64,000 nt of DNA from Candidatus Krumholzibacteriota bacterium (lineage in GTDB: Bacteria > Krumholzibacteriota > Krumholzibacteriia > LZORAL124-64-63), in assembly GCA_024275485.1 (NCBI GenBank), contig JAJRZA010000050.1, positions 1 through 64,000 of the forward strand, read 5' to 3'. Position 1 is the stretch's first letter, and every line of letters starts with the position of its first letter. Under the pieces are notes generated by a model. The model was not told where the DNA came from, searched no databases, and saw only the letters and a list, made by a program, of their open reading frames with translations. Below, piece after piece: positions 61,909-64,000 of the stretch. Made by a program: the position numbers and the translations under genes.

Positions 61909-63251
61909 AAATCGTCATTGTGGGAGCCGGATCCGTAGGCTTTGAGCTGGCCAGAACCATCAGTCGCCGGGAACACGATGTGATCCTGGTGGAACGTGAT
62001 GTGGATATTGCCAACACCACCGCCGAAAGCCTGGACTGCAGTCTGGTGGTGGGCAGTGGAGTCAATCCGCAGGTCCTGTGCAATATAGGCATGCGCGACT
62101 GTGACCTCTTTGCGGCGGTCACCGATCGGGACGAGATCAACATCATCGCCTGCCAGACGGCCCACGCCCTGGGGGCCAAGGTCAAGGTGGCCCGGGTGCG
62201 GCAGGAAGAATATTACTTGGACCACCGGCTGGTGCTCGACGGCATTGATTTGGCCATCAACCCCGATCACGAAGCCGCGCATGCCATCCGCAAACTGCTT
62301 TTTCAGACAGAAGCTGCCGAGGTGCACGAATTCGCCGGTGGCAAGGTTCGGGTGGTGGGAGCCAGGGTTGTGGCCAACTCCGATGTTGATGGCCAGAGCC
62401 TGGCGCAGTTGCATGGTCGACTGGGAGAAAATATCGCCCTGGTCATCACCATCGTACGAGGCGAAGAAACTCTCATACCCAAGGGTGATACAGTGATCCA
62501 GGCCGAGGATATGGTCTATCTGGCCGGGCCTCGCAGCGTGGTGAATAAGAGCCTCATGCATTTCCGTGCACCGGGTCGCAAGCTCACCAAGGTGATGATT
62601 GTCGGTGCCAATGCCATGGGGCGGGAGCTGGCCCGCGATCTGGCGGCGGCCCGGGTCAAAGTCAAGCTTATCGACCGCAACGAAGAGAAATGCCGGAGGG
62701 CCAGCGAGTCGCTCAAAGGGGTCCTGGTGCTCCACGGCGAAGGAACCGATGCCGACTTGCTGGAGAGCGAAGGTGTGGCCGAAATGGACGGCTTCGTTTC
62801 GGTGAGCAACGACGAAGAGACCAACGCCATGGCCTGCCTGCTGGCCCATTATCATGGGGCAGGAAAAACTGTTTGCCTCGTCAACCGTCCCGACTATGTA
62901 CCTCTGTTGCCTCTGCTGGGTGTGGATTCTGTCATCTCGCCTCGCCTATCCACTTCGGCCTGGATTGCCCGCTTTGTCAAAAGAGGGGCCGTCATCAGCT
63001 CGGAAAGCTTGGGCTACAGCGGGTCGGAAATCCTGCAGTTGCGTGTGCAAGAGGGATGTTCGTGGCTTGGCAAACCATTGTCGAAACTCAGTTTTCCCGT
63101 ACATGCGGTCATCGGCGCGGTGCTCAAAAGAGGTCGGGTGTTGACACCCCGGGGCGATACCGTGCTCTCGGTTGGTGATGAAGTTGTTGTTTTTGCTCTT
63201 TCGGACGGAGTGACGGCTGTGGAAAACTTTTTTTCCGGTGGTAAACGTTGA
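61905..63251 (+). CDS. trkA: Trk potassium uptake regulatory protein TrkA
   Basis: TrkA is the NAD-binding gating ring of the Trk K+ channel. The 448 residues form two RCK_N/RCK_C pairs: first Rossmann loop [10 protein letters not shown], second [10 protein letters not shown]. The start is a TTG overlapping the ltaE TGA (TTGA) with GGAG 7 bases before. Its own TGA overlaps the TTG start of trkH in the same way, so the two subunits are translationally coupled. Confidence 0.95.
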   Translation: MKIVIVGAGSVGFELARTISRREHDVILVERDVDIANTTAESLDCSLVVGSGVNPQVLCNIGMRDCDLFAAVTDRDEINIIACQTAHALGAKVKVARVRQEEYYLDHRLVLDGIDLAINPDHEAAHAIRKLLFQTEAAEVHEFAGGKVRVVGARVVANSDVDGQSLAQLHGRLGENIALVITIVRGEETLIPKGDTVIQAEDMVYLAGPRSVVNKSLMHFRAPGRKLTKVMIVGANAMGRELARDLAAARVKVKLIDRNEEKCRRASESLKGVLVLHGEGTDADLLESEGVAEMDGFVSVSNDEETNAMACLLAHYHGAGKTVCLVNRPDYVPLLPLLGVDSVISPRLSTSAWIARFVKRGAVISSESLGYSGSEILQLRVQEGCSWLGKPLSKLSFPVHAVIGAVLKRGRVLTPRGDTVLSVGDEVVVFALSDGVTAVENFFSGGKR

Positions 63252-64000
63252 ATTATCGTTCCGTCATCAAGGTTCTCGGCTTCCTGCTGCTGGTGACATC
63301 GGCTTGCCTGGTTTTGCCGGCCCTGGTTTCGTTGGCCTACCGGGAGACCGACTGGCCGTATTTTCTGGCTGCCACCGGGATTGGCGTTCTGCTCGGTGGC
63401 GGAACACTGCTGGTTCTGCGTGATGCTCCCGATCTGCGGGTCCGCGAGGGATTTGCCGTGGTGGCTTTCGGCTGGATCTGTGTGGGACTGCTGGGGGCCT
63501 TGCCCTTCTGGCTCAGCGGACAGGTTCCATCTTTCACAGATGCCGCCTTTGAGTCCATCAGTGGATTCACAACCACCGGAGCTTCCATCCTGACCGACAT
63601 TGAGGGTTGCAGTCATGGGATGCTCTTTTGGCGGGCCATGACCCACTGGCTGGGAGGCATGGGCATTGTCCTGTTGGCCCTGGCCATTTTGCCGCTGTTG
63701 GGTGTGGGTGGAATGCAGCTTTTTCGGGCCGAAGTGCCCGGGCCGGTGGCTGAACGCCTGACGCCCCGCATTCGCGAGACGGCAAAAATTCTCTGGGGTG
63801 TTTATGTGCTGCTGACGGCAGCTGAGATATTGGCTCTGCTGCTGGCCGGGATGGGACTCTTCGATGCCGTTTGCCACAGCTTTGCCACCATGGCCACCGG
63901 GGGATTCAGCAACCACAACAGCAGTGTGGGAGGATATGCCTCACCAGCCGTTGAATGGGTGATCATCGTTTTCATGTTTCTTGCCGGCGCCAATTTCTCC
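63248..64000 (+). CDS. trkH: Trk potassium transporter subunit TrkH (partial)
   Basis: The first 251 residues of the K+-translocating subunit are present; the frame is open at the window edge. Visible are TM helices LGFLLLVTSACLVLPALVSL and FAVVAFGWICVGLLGALPFW, the first selectivity-filter segment SGFTTTGAS, MTHWLGGMGIVLLALAI and the second filter MATGGFSNHNSS. TTG 63248 forms a TTGA overlap with trkA; GGTGG lies 6 bases before. Confidence 0.94.
   Translation, partial: MNYRSVIKVLGFLLLVTSACLVLPALVSLAYRETDWPYFLAATGIGVLLGGGTLLVLRDAPDLRVREGFAVVAFGWICVGLLGALPFWLSGQVPSFTDAAFESISGFTTTGASILTDIEGCSHGMLFWRAMTHWLGGMGIVLLALAILPLLGVGGMQLFRAEVPGPVAERLTPRIRETAKILWGVYVLLTAAEILALLLAGMGLFDAVCHSFATMATGGFSNHNSSVGGYASPAVEWVIIVFMFLAGANFS

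Noticed and set aside
1-64000. tRNA, rRNA, CRISPR arrays, insertion sequences
   Set aside because: I looked for T-loop motifs, repeat-spacer periodicity, transposase motifs and terminal inverted repeats and found none; a covariance-model search was not possible.

Overview
This window is a 64-kb piece of a chromosome from a Gram-negative bacterium with moderately high G+C by eye. Three kinds of gene suggest a lineage in or near the FCB superphylum (Krumholzibacteriota-, Eisenbacteria- or Latescibacterota-like). These are secreted proteins ending in FlgD-like Ig tails (FG-GAP and lamin-tail proteins), a PorV-like outer-membrane protein with a GldA/GldFG-type ABC system, and a Bacteroidetes-like serine palmitoyltransferase. 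The phylum call is inference; no rRNA gene is present. I saw no tRNA, rRNA, CRISPR array, insertion sequence or phage gene.

Bases 1-16.5 kb hold the fused S10-spc-alpha translation superoperon, all on the + strand: tuf (3' end), rpsJ, rplC, rplD, rplW, rplB, rpsS, rplV, rpsC, rplP, rpmC, rpsQ, rplN, rplX, rplE, rpsN, rpsH, rplF, rplR, rpsE, rpmD, rplO, secY, adk, map, infA, rpmJ, rpsM, rpsK, rpsD, rpoA, rplQ and a strong terminator. Two genes that should be essential carry single in-frame stop codons in otherwise intact, conserved reading frames: TAG in rpsH (codon 38) and TAA in rpoA. These are the most startling observations in the window. Either the consensus is wrong at two bases or something unusual happens (suppression, a second copy, split subunits). 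S5 also has a Gly/Arg-rich N-terminal extension.

Bases 16.6-22.4 kb hold a FabH-type ketosynthase followed by a GldA-like ATPase, a fused GldF-GldG-like permease and a DUF4340-like protein. Next come an M23 peptidase (- strand), a seven-bladed FG-GAP propeller protein, adenosine deaminase, a frameshifted STAS gene that runs into the signal peptide of a beta-barrel protein, metG, an M61-like peptidase, an SDR enzyme, a 27-residue membrane peptide and an FmdB zinc ribbon.

Bases 33.2-37.6 kb (- strand) hold a compact cluster that reads as a bacterial ceramide pathway: serine palmitoyltransferase, a GNAT-type ceramide synthase candidate, a ceramide reductase-like NAD enzyme and a PAP2/AUR1-like membrane enzyme that could add or process the head group. 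An AMMECR1/MEMO pair lies upstream.

Bases 39-44 kb hold a STAS protein, a Nudix hydrolase, an Mrp ATPase, a sulfatase-like enzyme, an orphan PTS EIIA and a membrane protein. Bases 44.2-53.3 kb form one exported operon: duplicated lamin-tail protein, PorV-like barrel, helix-hairpin-helix barrel, FadL-like barrel and 5'-nucleotidase. I propose a role at the cell surface in nucleic-acid or nucleotide scavenging. Bases 53.5-64 kb carry a single-domain ClpB-like ATPase, a zinc-ribbon protein with a second orphan EIIA, rsgA, a GT9 glycosyltransferase, an M50 peptidase, two paralogous Fn3-like lipoproteins, an HU protein behind 14-bp tandem repeats, threonine aldolase, trkA and the start of trkH.
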